Shown: positions 8,661-16,493, counted from the first letter of the stretch. The stretch: DNA of 36,265 nucleotides from CAZIGM01 sp964538675 (GCA_964538675.1 CAZIGM010000017.1:1-36265), one strand, 5' to 3'. Made by a program: numbers and translations. Notes: generated from the sequence alone by a model not told the origin.

Positions 8661-9135
8661 AAATAGATATTTTATAATGGGGCTAGGTCTAGGATTTATT
8701 TTGTGTGGTGTTTTGCTTATATTTTACGGAGAAGATTTAATTTTCTCTAATTCTACTGATATAACAATTGAAGAATTAAAAGAGATAGGAATTGAGAAAA
8801 ATCTATATATTTATACTGAAGAAGAATTAAATGAGCTCATTAAGCAATCTAATAATGAGGAAGACGAAGAACTTAATGTTTGTGATAATGAGATTGAAGA
8901 CGATATAATTAATAATGAATCTATTATTTTCACTATTCCTTATGGGTTAGATTCTTATGAAGTAACAAATCATTTATATGATATAGGTGTTTTAGAAGAT
9001 AAACAAGAATTTAATAGAATTTTAATAAATAATAATTTAACAAAAAAAATTATTGCGGGAGATTATGAATATAATCAAAATTTGTCAGTTGGAGAATTAA
9101 TTGAATTAATCACAAAGGCGAAAATATTAGATTGA
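8653..9135 (+). CDS. Small membrane protein with MltG (YceG) N-terminal-like domain
   Basis: A 160-residue protein with one N-terminal membrane helix (about 8-26), an acidic linker (about 35-95, rich in Glu/Asp/Asn), and a C-terminal domain of about 60 residues. That domain runs from FTIPYGLDSYEVTNHLYDIG through AGDYEYNQNLSVGELIELIT and resembles the LysM-like N-terminal domain of MltG, the endolytic peptidoglycan transglycosylase: pattern IPxGxxxxxIxxxLxxxGvI, GxYxxxxxxSxxEII. The catalytic MltG domain is absent, so this is at most a peptidoglycan- or protein-binding relative. It starts 8 bases inside the preceding gene and ends the fla/che cluster. Confidence 0.68.
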   Translation: MFKNRYFIMGLGLGFILCGVLLIFYGEDLIFSNSTDITIEELKEIGIEKNLYIYTEEELNELIKQSNNEEDEELNVCDNEIEDDIINNESIIFTIPYGLDSYEVTNHLYDIGVLEDKQEFNRILINNNLTKKIIAGDYEYNQNLSVGELIELITKAKILD

Positions 9136-9157
9136 TTAACTCTAGTTCTTATCAATG

Positions 9158-9186
9158 TTGCAACTTAGTTTAAGTTATGATATATT
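9158..9186 (+). promoter_or_regulatory. Vegetative promoter for rpsB-tsf
   Basis: TTGCAA at 9158-9163 and TATATT at 9181-9186 with a 17-base spacer, upstream of a structured leader and rpsB. A TATGAT also lies at 9176-9181, but it is only 12 bases from the -35 element. Transcription would begin near 9193. Confidence 0.6.
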
Positions 9187-9207
9187 ATTTTGGTGAAAAA
9201 AAACACA

Positions 9208-9264
9208 CGCTAAGTGATTTAATTATGGTTCTGGGAACAGTAGTAATTAAAGATGAATTTAGCG
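9208..9264 (+). promoter_or_regulatory. Structured rpsB leader (candidate S2 autoregulatory RNA)
   Basis: Between the promoter and the rpsB Shine-Dalgarno three nested helices can be paired. CGCTAA (9208-9213) pairs with TTAGCG (9259-9264), TTTAATTA (9218-9225) with TAATTAAA (9244-9251), and GTTC (9228-9231) with GAAC (9235-9238). All are collinear, giving one long hairpin with internal loops that ends just before GGAGG. Ribosomal protein S2 leaders are known in several phyla; that this one binds S2 is inference. There is no terminator in the leader, so control would more likely be translational. Confidence 0.5.
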
Positions 9265-9293
9265 GAGGATAAAAACCAAAGGAGGTGAAAGAT

Positions 9294-9992
9294 ATGGCAG
9301 TTATTTCCATGAAACAATTATTAGAAGCAGGAGTTCATTTTGGTCATCAGACTCGTCGTTGGAACCCTAAAATGGATCGCTATATCTTTACGGAGAGAAA
9401 CGGAATTTATATTATTGATTTACAAAAAACAGTTAAGAAGGTTGATGAAGCATATAATTTCTTAAAAAATGTATCTGCTTCAGGAAAAAGTATATTATTT
9501 GTTGGTACGAAGAAACAAGCTCAGGATTCAGTACAAGAAGAAGCAATACGTTCCGATAGTTTCTTTATTAATCAGAGATGGTTAGGTGGGACTTTAACAA
9601 ATTTTTCAACTATTCAAAAACGTATCATTCGTTTAAAAGAATTAGAGAACATGGAAGAAAACGGTACTTTTGAAGTTTTACCAAAAAAAGAAGTTATTAT
9701 ATTAAGAAAAGAAAAAGATCGTTTGGAGAAATTCTTAGGTGGAATTAAAGGAATGAAAGATATTCCAGGTGCTCTTTTTGTTGTTGATCCAAGAAAAGAA
9801 AGAATTGCTGTTGCTGAAGCACATAAATTAGGTATTCCAATTGTTGGTATTGTAGATACTAACTGTGACCCTGATGAAATTGATTACGTTATACCTGGTA
9901 ATGACGACGCGATTCGTGCTGTTAAATTATTAACAGAAAGAATGGCCGATGCTATAGTTGAAGGAAAACAAGGCGAACAAACTAATGAGTAA
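9294..9992 (+). CDS. rpsB: 30S ribosomal protein S2
   Basis: Complete S2 (232 residues). Family segments include SMKQLLEAGVHFGHQTRRWN at the N terminus, FINQRWLGGTLTNF in the middle and GIVDTNCDPDEIDYVIPGNDDA near the C terminus. It lies on the 30S subunit platform and recruits S1-type factors in some bacteria. The start is ATG 9294: the Shine-Dalgarno GGAGGTG at 9281-9287 is 6 bases before it, and the upstream GTG at 9285 lies inside that Shine-Dalgarno. It pairs with tsf as in nearly all bacteria and has its own promoter and leader. Confidence 0.97.
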   Translation: MAVISMKQLLEAGVHFGHQTRRWNPKMDRYIFTERNGIYIIDLQKTVKKVDEAYNFLKNVSASGKSILFVGTKKQAQDSVQEEAIRSDSFFINQRWLGGTLTNFSTIQKRIIRLKELENMEENGTFEVLPKKEVIILRKEKDRLEKFLGGIKGMKDIPGALFVVDPRKERIAVAEAHKLGIPIVGIVDTNCDPDEIDYVIPGNDDAIRAVKLLTERMADAIVEGKQGEQTNE

Positions 9993-9997
9993 TGTAG

Positions 9998-10037
9998 AAG
10001 GGTGGCCTATGGGTAATAAGCCCTACCGCCCTTTTTT
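9998..10037 (+). terminator. Intrinsic terminator/attenuator between rpsB and tsf
   Basis: The outer stem pairs bases 9998-10005 (AAGGGTGG) with 10026-10033 (CCGCCCTT, one G-T pair). An inner GGG/CCC stem follows with small bulges, and a run of six T's overlaps the 3' end (10032-10037). It probably lowers tsf transcription relative to rpsB, since no promoter is evident before tsf. Confidence 0.75.
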
Positions 10038-10082
10038 ATTTAAAATTTAACCTTATAAATATATAAGTAGGAGGTTATTTAT

Positions 10083-10733
10083 ATGCAAATTTCTGCATCA
10101 ATGGTAAAAGAACTCAGAGAAAAAACTGGTGCTGGTATGATGGATTGTAAAAAGGCACTAAATGAAACAAACGGAGATATAGAAAAAGCTATTGATCTTC
10201 TTCGAGAGAAAGGTATTGCGTCGGCTGATAAGAAGGCAGGTCGTATAGCGACAGAAGGTATTGTTGAATCTTATATCCACGGTGAAGGACGTATTGGTGT
10301 TCTTGTAGAAATAAATTGTGAGACTGATTTTGTAGCAAAAACTGATGAATATAAAACCTTTGTTAAAGATATTGCATTGCATGTTGCTGCATCTAATCCG
10401 AAGTATGTAAAAAGAGATGAAGTATCTGAGGATGAGATTCAAAAAGAACGTGATATATTAAAACAACAAGCTTTAAATGAAGGGAAACCAGAACAAATTG
10501 TTGAAAAAATGGTAGAAGGTCGGATAGAGAAATACTTTAAAGAGATTTGTTTATTAGAGCAACCTTTTATAAAAGATCCCGATAAATCAGTTGAAAAATT
10601 ATTAAAAGAGAAAATAGCAAAAATCGGTGAGAATATAAATATTCGCCGTTTTGCCAGATTTGAATTAGGTGAAGGAATCGAGAAAAAAGAATGTGATTTT
10701 GTAGAGGAAGTAATGGCTCAAACAAAACTTTAA
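10083..10733 (+). CDS. tsf: Elongation factor Ts
   Basis: Guanine nucleotide exchange factor for EF-Tu (216 residues). The N-terminal UBA-like domain has VKELREKTGAGMMDCKKAL, and the core has EINCETDFVAKTDEYK, where the TDFV motif contacts the EF-Tu G domain. The C-terminal part (IGENINIRRFARFELGEG) is also typical. The length corresponds to the shorter EF-Ts form with a single core subdomain plus a coiled-coil remnant, common in Bacillota with ~200-220 residues. AGGAGG at 10070-10075 lies 7 bases before the ATG. Confidence 0.97.
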   Translation: MQISASMVKELREKTGAGMMDCKKALNETNGDIEKAIDLLREKGIASADKKAGRIATEGIVESYIHGEGRIGVLVEINCETDFVAKTDEYKTFVKDIALHVAASNPKYVKRDEVSEDEIQKERDILKQQALNEGKPEQIVEKMVEGRIEKYFKEICLLEQPFIKDPDKSVEKLLKEKIAKIGENINIRRFARFELGEGIEKKECDFVEEVMAQTKL

Positions 10734-10759
10734 GATTTTATTAACAATTATTAATTGAT

Positions 10760-10779
10760 AGGCTTTAGAAAATGTTCTA
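10760..10779 (+). repeat. Stray terminal motif of the tsf-pyrH palindromic element
   Basis: AGGCTTTAGAAAATGTTCTA differs in only two of 20 bases from the reverse complement of the right end of the element at 10844-10962 (bases 10943-10962). It could be the remaining end of an older copy. Confidence 0.5.
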
Positions 10780-10822
10780 TTTTAGTAGTAAAGTAGAAAT
10801 CGGACTTTTTCTAGAGCTTGAT

Positions 10823-10842
10823 AGGAGCACCTAAATGTTCCT
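10823..10842 (+). repeat. Degenerate copy of the terminator hairpin at 10990
   Basis: AGGAGCACCTAAATGTTCCT matches the 20 bases at 10990-11009 except at two positions. The two changes weaken the stem (one G-T pair and one A-C mismatch), and no T-run follows because the palindromic element begins 2 bases later. Confidence 0.6.
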
Positions 10843-10843
10843 T

Positions 10844-10962
10844 AGGCTGTTGAAAATGCTCAATTTCTTCGTTACAGCTTAAATCTTCGGTACTCACTTA
10901 CGTTAAGTAAGCTCCGTTCCTCGATTTAAACGTGCCTTGAACTAGAACATTTTCAACAGCCT
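10844..10962. repeat. Small palindromic (MITE-like) intergenic element
   Basis: A 119-bp segment without coding capacity, bounded by perfect 15-bp inverted repeats: AGGCTGTTGAAAATG at 10844-10858 and its complement at 10948-10962. The interior contains a further short palindrome around CTTACGTTAAGTAAG. Similar AGGCTGTTGAAAA ends are, from memory, frequent in intergenic repeats of spore-forming Bacillota, but I cannot verify the family. It lies with partial copies and hairpins in the 341-bp gap between tsf and pyrH; no transposase gene is in the window. Confidence 0.6.
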
Positions 10963-10966
10963 GATT

Positions 10967-10985
10967 TTGTTGACTTTGTCAACAA
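10967..10985. repeat. Perfect short hairpin TTGTTGAC-ttt-GTCAACAA
   Basis: Eight-base perfect stem with a 3-base loop between the palindromic element and the terminator. Its role is unknown; no T-run follows, so it is not a terminator by itself. Confidence 0.5.
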
Positions 10986-10989
10986 TCTG

Positions 10990-11016
10990 AGGAACACCTA
11001 AGTGTTCCTATTTTTT
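10990..11016 (+). terminator. Intrinsic terminator after tsf
   Basis: AGGAACAC (10990-10997) pairs perfectly with GTGTTCCT (11002-11009) around a CTAA loop, followed by A and six T's (11011-11016). This separates tsf from pyrH. Confidence 0.8.
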
Positions 11017-11074
11017 AAATTAGCAGGGATACATATAATATTTGTAGAATATACTATTCGGAGGTTTAAAAAAT

Positions 11075-11803
11075 ATGAATCATCCAAGATATAAAAGGAT
11101 AGTTTTAAAATTAAGCGGAGAAGCATTGGCTGGAGATCTAGGATATGGTATTGATCCTAATGTTATTACTTCTATAGCGGATCAAATTAAAGAAATTGTA
11201 GATATAGGAGTACAAGTAGCAGTAGTAGTAGGTGGGGGAAATATATGGCGCGGAGTAGCTGGGAGTTCAAAGGGGATGGATAGAGCTACAGCTGATTATA
11301 TGGGTATGCTTGCTACTGTAATGAATTCTTTGGCCTTACAAGATTCTTTAGAAAATATTGATGTACCTACAAGAATGCAAACCTCGATAGAAATGAGACA
11401 AGTAGCAGAGCCATACATACGTAGACGAGCTATTAGACATTTAGAAAAAAATAGAGTTGTGATTTTTGCTGGAGGAACTGGTAATCCTTATTTTTCTACA
11501 GATACAACAGCTGCTTTGAGAGCAGCAGAAATAGAAGCAGAAGTAATTTTAATGGCAAAGAATAATATTGATGGTGTTTATTCTGCAGATCCATCAAAAA
11601 TTAAGGACGCAGTAATGTATGATTCCTTAACTTATTTAGAGGTAATAAAAAATGGACTTGAGGTTATGGATTCTACTGCTTCAACTTTAAGTATGGATAA
11701 CAATATTCCAATGATAGTTTTTAGTATTTCTAAAGTAGGAAATATTAAAAGGGTTGTTGAAGGAGAAAAAATTGGAACGATAATTGGAGGAGATATGTTG
11801 TGA
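11075..11803 (+). CDS. pyrH: UMP kinase
   Basis: Phosphorylates UMP to UDP in pyrimidine nucleotide synthesis (242 residues, cytoplasmic hexamer). The amino-acid-kinase fold is visible: RIVLKLSGEALAG at the N terminus, VVVGGGNIWRGVAG, the ATADYMGMLATVMNSLAL helix, RRAIRHLEK, IFAGGTGNPYFSTDTTAALRA (nucleotide site) and MAKNNIDGVYSADP. CGGAGG at 11060-11065 precedes ATG 11075. The stop overlaps the frr start (GTGA). A TATAAT-like -10 box at 11034-11039 lacks a good -35 element, so the promoter is uncertain. pyrH-frr-uppS-cdsA-dxr-rseP is a widely conserved series. Confidence 0.96.
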   Translation: MNHPRYKRIVLKLSGEALAGDLGYGIDPNVITSIADQIKEIVDIGVQVAVVVGGGNIWRGVAGSSKGMDRATADYMGMLATVMNSLALQDSLENIDVPTRMQTSIEMRQVAEPYIRRRAIRHLEKNRVVIFAGGTGNPYFSTDTTAALRAAEIEAEVILMAKNNIDGVYSADPSKIKDAVMYDSLTYLEVIKNGLEVMDSTASTLSMDNNIPMIVFSISKVGNIKRVVEGEKIGTIIGGDML

Positions 11804-12357
11804 CACGTGAAGTAATTAATAATACTGAAGAAAGAATGCAAAAGGCGATTCATTCACTTAAAAAAGACTTAACTACAATAAGAACTGGCCGGGCTAATTC
11901 ATCTTTGTTGGATAAAATTAGTGTGGATTATTATGGAGTACAAACTCCATTAAATCAAATGGCTAATATTTCTACTCCGGATGCGAGGACTTTATCAATT
12001 CAACCATGGGATAAAAGTATAATTAACGAAATAGAAAAAACAATTTTAAAATCTGATTTAGGTCTAACTCCTGCAAATGATGGTACAGTTATTAGATTAA
12101 ATATCCCAATGTTAACTGAGGAAAGAAGAAAGGAACTAACAAAAGTAGTTAAGAGAATGGGAGAAGATAGTAAGGTAGCAATTAGAAATATACGTCGAGA
12201 TGTAAATGTTGAATTAAAAAAATTAGAAAAAGATAAAGAATTATCAGAGGATGAAGCACGAAGAACCCATGATGATATTCAAAAAATAACTGATAAATAT
12301 ATTGCAGATATAGATGAAATAGCGAATCAAAAAGAAAATGAAATAATGGAAGTATAA
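11800..12357 (+). CDS. frr: Ribosome recycling factor
   Basis: Splits post-termination ribosomes together with EF-G (185 residues, normal length). Family motifs include the N-terminal helix ERMQKAIHSLKKDLTTIRTG followed by RANSSLLDKISVDYYG, the beta domain with NISTPDARTLSIQPWD, and the C-terminal coiled coil with RRDVNVELKKLEKDKELSEDE. The start codon is GTG 11800, which overlaps the pyrH TGA by four bases, and GGAGG at 11787-11791 is well placed for it. Confidence 0.96.
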   Translation: MTREVINNTEERMQKAIHSLKKDLTTIRTGRANSSLLDKISVDYYGVQTPLNQMANISTPDARTLSIQPWDKSIINEIEKTILKSDLGLTPANDGTVIRLNIPMLTEERRKELTKVVKRMGEDSKVAIRNIRRDVNVELKKLEKDKELSEDEARRTHDDIQKITDKYIADIDEIANQKENEIMEV

Positions 12358-12361
12358 ATAC

Positions 12362-12387
12362 TCCCCTTTTCGAGGGGATTATTTACA
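12362..12387 (+). terminator. Weak terminator or attenuator between frr and uppS
   Basis: TCCCCT (12362-12367) pairs with AGGGGA (12373-12378) around a 5-base loop, followed by a T-rich but interrupted tail (TTATTT). The poor T-run suggests partial read-through to uppS. Confidence 0.45.
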
Positions 12388-12411
12388 ATGTTGTTTAATG
12401 TGGAGGTTTTT

Positions 12412-13170
12412 ATGCTAAAGGGACTATTTACTAAAAATAAAAAAAAAAATATTGTTAGGGATATTGATCCTACAAGTGTTCCAAAGCATGTAGCTATAAT
12501 AATGGATGGTAATGGAAGATGGGCAAAAAGCAAGGGATTACCAAGAATCGCAGGTCATAGAGAGGGAATCAGGACAGTCATAGAAATTGCACGAAGTGCT
12601 AATAAATTTGGGATTAAAATAGTAACTCTATTTGCTTTTTCTACAGAGAATTGGAAAAGGCCTGAGAAAGAAGTTAATTTTTTAATGGATTTACCATGTG
12701 AATTTTTATTAGATTACATTGAGGAATTAATAGAAAATAATGTTCAGATCAAAATAATGGGGTTTGATAATCAGCTCCCAAATAGAACTCTAAAAGCAGT
12801 AAGAGAAGCTGAAGAAAAAACAAAAAAAAATTCTGGTTTAATTTTAAATTTCGCTTTGAATTATGGAAGTCGTGCAGAGATAATTGATGCAACTAAAAAG
12901 ATCTCAAAAGATGTTTCTTTAAATATAATCACTGAGAATAATATTGATGATGAATTATTTAAAAAATATTTGTTAACAGCTGATTACCCTGATCCTGAAT
13001 TATTAATAAGAACAAGTGGTGAATTAAGGATTAGTAATTTTCTTCTTTGGCAATTAGCATATTCAGAATTATGGTTTACTACAGTATATTGGCCAGACTT
13101 TAATGAACAATTATTTATTGAGGCGATTTATGAATATCAGAAGAGAAGAAGAAGATTTGGTGGAATTTAA
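12412..13170 (+). CDS. uppS: Undecaprenyl diphosphate synthase
   Basis: cis-Prenyltransferase that extends farnesyl-PP with isopentenyl-PP to the C55 carrier for peptidoglycan and wall polymers. Motifs: AIIMDGNGRWAKSKGLPR (catalytic Asp, diphosphate site), AGHREGIRTV, LFAFSTENWKRP, and LLIRTSGELRISNFLLWQL with YSELWFT near the C terminus. I choose ATG 12412 (MLKGLF, 252 residues) because GGAGG at 12402-12406 lies 5 bases upstream. The ATG at 12388 has no ribosome-binding site. The gene works with ispG and dxr (MEP pathway) further down the same cluster. Confidence 0.95.
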   Translation: MLKGLFTKNKKKNIVRDIDPTSVPKHVAIIMDGNGRWAKSKGLPRIAGHREGIRTVIEIARSANKFGIKIVTLFAFSTENWKRPEKEVNFLMDLPCEFLLDYIEELIENNVQIKIMGFDNQLPNRTLKAVREAEEKTKKNSGLILNFALNYGSRAEIIDATKKISKDVSLNIITENNIDDELFKKYLLTADYPDPELLIRTSGELRISNFLLWQLAYSELWFTTVYWPDFNEQLFIEAIYEYQKRRRRFGGI

Positions 13171-13250
13171 AAATTCTTATATCCAAACAATTGAATGCTA
13201 ATAATTATTAACATGAATTTCAAAGTTATATTTAATAAAGGAGAATATTC

Positions 13251-14027
13251 ATGAGAGATAGAGTAATTACTGGGACATTTGGAATAATATTATTTTTACT
13301 AGTAGTGTGGCTAGGTGATATATCATATTCGGTTTTTATAACATTATTAGCATGGGTTGGTTTTTACGAATATTTAAAAATGAATAATACAAAATTATTT
13401 TCTATAGAAGGTATTTGGGGATTATTAATTATACTCCTTATTATAATTGAAAATAATTTTATAACATATGATTACTCAACTTCTATAATTCTTTTGTTAT
13501 TAATAATTTATTTATTACAAGTAGTTTTAAAGAAGAATAAAATAACTTTTGATAATATTGGCTACTTTATTGTGGGAATTTTATATATTGGATATGGATT
13601 TTCTTCTATGATAGAAATAAGGTATTTAGATAATGGGTTTATCATTACTCTATTTATATTTTTTATTACATGGGCATCAGATACAGGAGCATATTTTTCC
13701 GGAAGATATTTCGGTAAAAATAAGTTATGGCCGAAGATAAGTCCCAAAAAAACAATTGAAGGCTCAATTGGAGGAATATTTTCATCATTAGCTGTTGCTG
13801 TTATCTATAATTATTTTTTTAATCTTAATGATTATTTAATAATTATTTGGTTAAGTATATTAATATCTATAGTTGGACAATTAGGTGATCTAGTAGAATC
13901 AGCTTTAAAAAGAGCTAAAAACGTAAAAGATTCGGGTTCGATTTTACCTGGACATGGTGGAATTCTTGATCGTTTTGATAGTTTGATTTTCATATTCTTA
14001 TTTCTATATTTAGTTCATATATTTTAG
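13251..14027 (+). CDS. cdsA: Phosphatidate cytidylyltransferase
   Basis: Integral membrane enzyme that makes CDP-diacylglycerol from phosphatidic acid and CTP, the branch point of phospholipid synthesis. The 258-residue product is mostly hydrophobic, with about seven to eight membrane helices. The C-terminal CdsA signature is clear: KISPKKTIEGSIGG, then GQLGDLVESALKRAKNVKDSG and LPGHGGILDRFDSL. GGAG at 13240-13243 precedes ATG 13251. The 80-base gap after uppS holds no clear terminator or promoter, so it is probably co-transcribed. Confidence 0.95.
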   Translation: MRDRVITGTFGIILFLLVVWLGDISYSVFITLLAWVGFYEYLKMNNTKLFSIEGIWGLLIILLIIIENNFITYDYSTSIILLLLIIYLLQVVLKKNKITFDNIGYFIVGILYIGYGFSSMIEIRYLDNGFIITLFIFFITWASDTGAYFSGRYFGKNKLWPKISPKKTIEGSIGGIFSSLAVAVIYNYFFNLNDYLIIIWLSILISIVGQLGDLVESALKRAKNVKDSGSILPGHGGILDRFDSLIFIFLFLYLVHIF

Positions 14028-14047
14028 ATATTATAAGGTGAGTGGTT

Positions 14048-15208
14048 ATGAAAAAAAACGTAGCAATACTTGGCTCTACTGGTTCAATAGGTACTCAAAC
14101 ACTTGAAGTAGTTGAATCTCATTTTGATGAATTTAATATAGTTGGTTTATCAGCTGGTGAAAATATTGAATTATTAAAAAAACAGATTAAAAAATTTTCA
14201 CCGAAAATTGTTTCAGTTAATTCTAAAGAATTGGCAGATAAATTAAGAAATGATATAAGTAATAATATAATCATAGTTTATGGTGAAAAAGGTTTAATTG
14301 ATGTAGCAACATACAATGGAGTTGACTTTGTTGTTGTTGCAGTTGTTGGAAGCATTGGACTTAGTCCTACGATAGAAGCAATTAAAGCTAGTAAAAATAT
14401 TGGATTAGCTAACAAAGAGACTTTGGTCTCAGGTGGACATATTGTAATGGACTTGGTAAAACAATATAACGTAGAATTACTTCCAATAGATAGTGAACAT
14501 TCAGCAATTTTCCAATGTTTGAAAGGTGAAACAATAGAAAAGGTAAATAAAATAATTTTAACCGCATCAGGTGGTTCATTTAGAGATAAATCACGAAAAG
14601 AGTTAAAAGAAGTAACCGTTGAAGAGGCATTGAAACATCCAAATTGGTCGATGGGAAATAAGATAACGATAGATTCAGCAACAATGATGAATAAGGGTTT
14701 GGAAGTAATTGAAGCTCATTGGTTATTTAGTTTACCATATGAAAAAATTGAAGTCATTGTACATCCGGAAAGTATAATACATTCAATGGTCGAGTATAAT
14801 GATAAAGCAGTAATTGCTCAATTGGGTACTCCAGATATGAAAGTACCAATTCAATATGCATTGTCTTATCCTGATAGATTAGAATTAGAAAGCAAATCGC
14901 TTGATCTTTCTGCTATTGGCTCATTGAATTTTAAAAAACCTGATTTGACAAGGTTTCCTTGTTTAAAAATGGCTTACCAATGTGGCATACAAGGTGGTAC
15001 AATGACTACTGTTTTAAATGCAGCAAATGAGATAGCTGTAAATGCTTTTTTAACTGGTGAAATCCTCTTTATTGAAATAGAAGAAGTTATAGAAAAGGTA
15101 TTAGACAAACATAATAATACTAATAAACCTACAATTGAGGAAATTACTATTAGTGATAAATGGGCAAGAATGACAGCACTTAATATTATTGATTTAATAA
15201 GGCGGTGA
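14048..15208 (+). CDS. dxr: 1-deoxy-D-xylulose 5-phosphate reductoisomerase
   Basis: NADPH-dependent enzyme of the MEP isoprenoid pathway converting DXP to 2-C-methyl-erythritol 4-phosphate (386 residues). Motifs: ILGSTGSIGTQTLEVV (dinucleotide binding), LANKETLVSGG, PIDSEHSAIFQCL (metal-binding Asp and Glu), LTASGGSFRD, NWSMGNKITIDSATMMNKGL and VHPESIIHSMVEY. The start is ATG 14048, with AAGGTG at 14035-14040; the GTG at 14042 adds only two residues. The stop overlaps the rseP start by 4 bases (GTGA). Confidence 0.96.
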   Translation: MKKNVAILGSTGSIGTQTLEVVESHFDEFNIVGLSAGENIELLKKQIKKFSPKIVSVNSKELADKLRNDISNNIIIVYGEKGLIDVATYNGVDFVVVAVVGSIGLSPTIEAIKASKNIGLANKETLVSGGHIVMDLVKQYNVELLPIDSEHSAIFQCLKGETIEKVNKIILTASGGSFRDKSRKELKEVTVEEALKHPNWSMGNKITIDSATMMNKGLEVIEAHWLFSLPYEKIEVIVHPESIIHSMVEYNDKAVIAQLGTPDMKVPIQYALSYPDRLELESKSLDLSAIGSLNFKKPDLTRFPCLKMAYQCGIQGGTMTTVLNAANEIAVNAFLTGEILFIEIEEVIEKVLDKHNNTNKPTIEEITISDKWARMTALNIIDLIRR

Positions 15209-16467
15209 ACATCATAAATACGTTAATTTTAGTTTTGGAAATTGCAATTGCATTTGTCGTGATGCTGTTTGTTCATGAATTAGGACACTTTGTATTTGCT
15301 AAAAGGGCAGGTATTTTAGTTCGTGAATTTTCTATAGGAATGGGACCTAAGATTTTTTCCTTTAAAAAAGGCGAGACAAAATATTCGTTAAGAATACTAC
15401 CTATTGGAGCTTATGTTAGCATGGCTGGAGAAGATACAGAAATGTTTGATGTAAAAACAGGTCAAACAATAGGAATTGAAACTGATAGGAAAAATGAAAT
15501 TACGGATATCTATGTTAAAGCAGGCAATCATAAAAAAATAAAAATTGATGAGTTAGATCTGGAGAAGAATTTATACATAAAGGGTCTTGATCAAGAGGAA
15601 AATATAGTTAATTTATCTATTTCAAGGGAAGCGATAATACATTACGAAAATAGAGAAATTCAAATTGCGCCTTTAGATCGTCAATTTGGGTCAAAGTCAA
15701 TCTTCAACAGATTCCTTAGTATTTTTGGTGGTCCACTTTTTAATATGATTTTAGCATTGTTATTATTCTTCAGTATTGCATTTATGGTCGGAGTTCCTAC
15801 AAATCAAGTAATTATAGGAGAAATATCGGAAAATTCTCCTGCTGATGAAGTGGAATTGAAAACAGGAGATAAGATTGTAGGAATTAACGACATTGTTTTT
15901 GATAGTGCTAGGGATTTAATTTTAATGATACAAAATTCCCCAGGAAAAGAAATTGATTTAAATATTGAAAGAGATGGGAATAAGATTGATGTACCAATTA
16001 TTCCACAAGATGAGGATAAAGATGGAATTGGTATGATAGGGATTAAGCCAGTTCAAGTTTACGATGACGTGACCTTAACTGAAGCTGTATCTATGGGTTT
16101 TTCTGAAACAGTAAAATGGATTGGATTAATTTTTCAAAGTTTTGAAATGTTATTTTCTGGAGATGTAGGTCTAGATGATGTGGCAGGACCAGTAGGTATA
16201 GTTCAAATTACAAGTGATGCTGCTAAAGCTGGTATTTTCACTCTCATGAATTGGACTGCTATATTAAGTCTTTATTTGGGAATTTTTAATTTACTTCCAG
16301 TACCTGCACTTGATGGAAGTAGATTGCTATTTCTTTTAGTTGAAGCGATAAGGAGAAAACCGATTGACCCAAAAAAAGAGAGTTTTGTTCACTTTATTGG
16401 TTTTGCATTTCTTATGTTATTAATGATTTTTATTACAGTAAATGATGTATCAAGATTATTTGAATAG
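15205..16467 (+). CDS. rseP: Site-2 (RseP/RasP) intramembrane metalloprotease
   Basis: Membrane zinc protease of the S2P family (420 residues) that cuts membrane-embedded anti-sigma factors and signal-peptide remnants. The zinc ligands H24, E25 and H28 are in FVHELGHFVFAKRAG in the first helix, and the third metal ligand is in PVPALDGSRLL (about residue 371). One PDZ domain lies between (about 195-270, with ISENSPADEVELKTGDKIVGIN). An unusually long stretch of ~80 polar residues (about 75-155) separates the first helix region from the second; in other family members this interval is shorter. GTG start overlaps dxr. Confidence 0.94.
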   Translation: MNIINTLILVLEIAIAFVVMLFVHELGHFVFAKRAGILVREFSIGMGPKIFSFKKGETKYSLRILPIGAYVSMAGEDTEMFDVKTGQTIGIETDRKNEITDIYVKAGNHKKIKIDELDLEKNLYIKGLDQEENIVNLSISREAIIHYENREIQIAPLDRQFGSKSIFNRFLSIFGGPLFNMILALLLFFSIAFMVGVPTNQVIIGEISENSPADEVELKTGDKIVGINDIVFDSARDLILMIQNSPGKEIDLNIERDGNKIDVPIIPQDEDKDGIGMIGIKPVQVYDDVTLTEAVSMGFSETVKWIGLIFQSFEMLFSGDVGLDDVAGPVGIVQITSDAAKAGIFTLMNWTAILSLYLGIFNLLPVPALDGSRLLFLLVEAIRRKPIDPKKESFVHFIGFAFLMLLMIFITVNDVSRLFE

Positions 16468-16493
16468 TTTTGAGACAAAAGTAGGTGAAACTA

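Noticed and set aside
11017..11060. Promoter before pyrH
   Set aside because: TATAAT at 11034-11039 has only a run of T's at the -35 position and overlaps the terminator tail; too weak to annotate separately.
13171..13250. Promoter before cdsA
   Set aside because: TTGAAT is present, but no -10 box lies at a proper distance; co-transcription with uppS is simpler.
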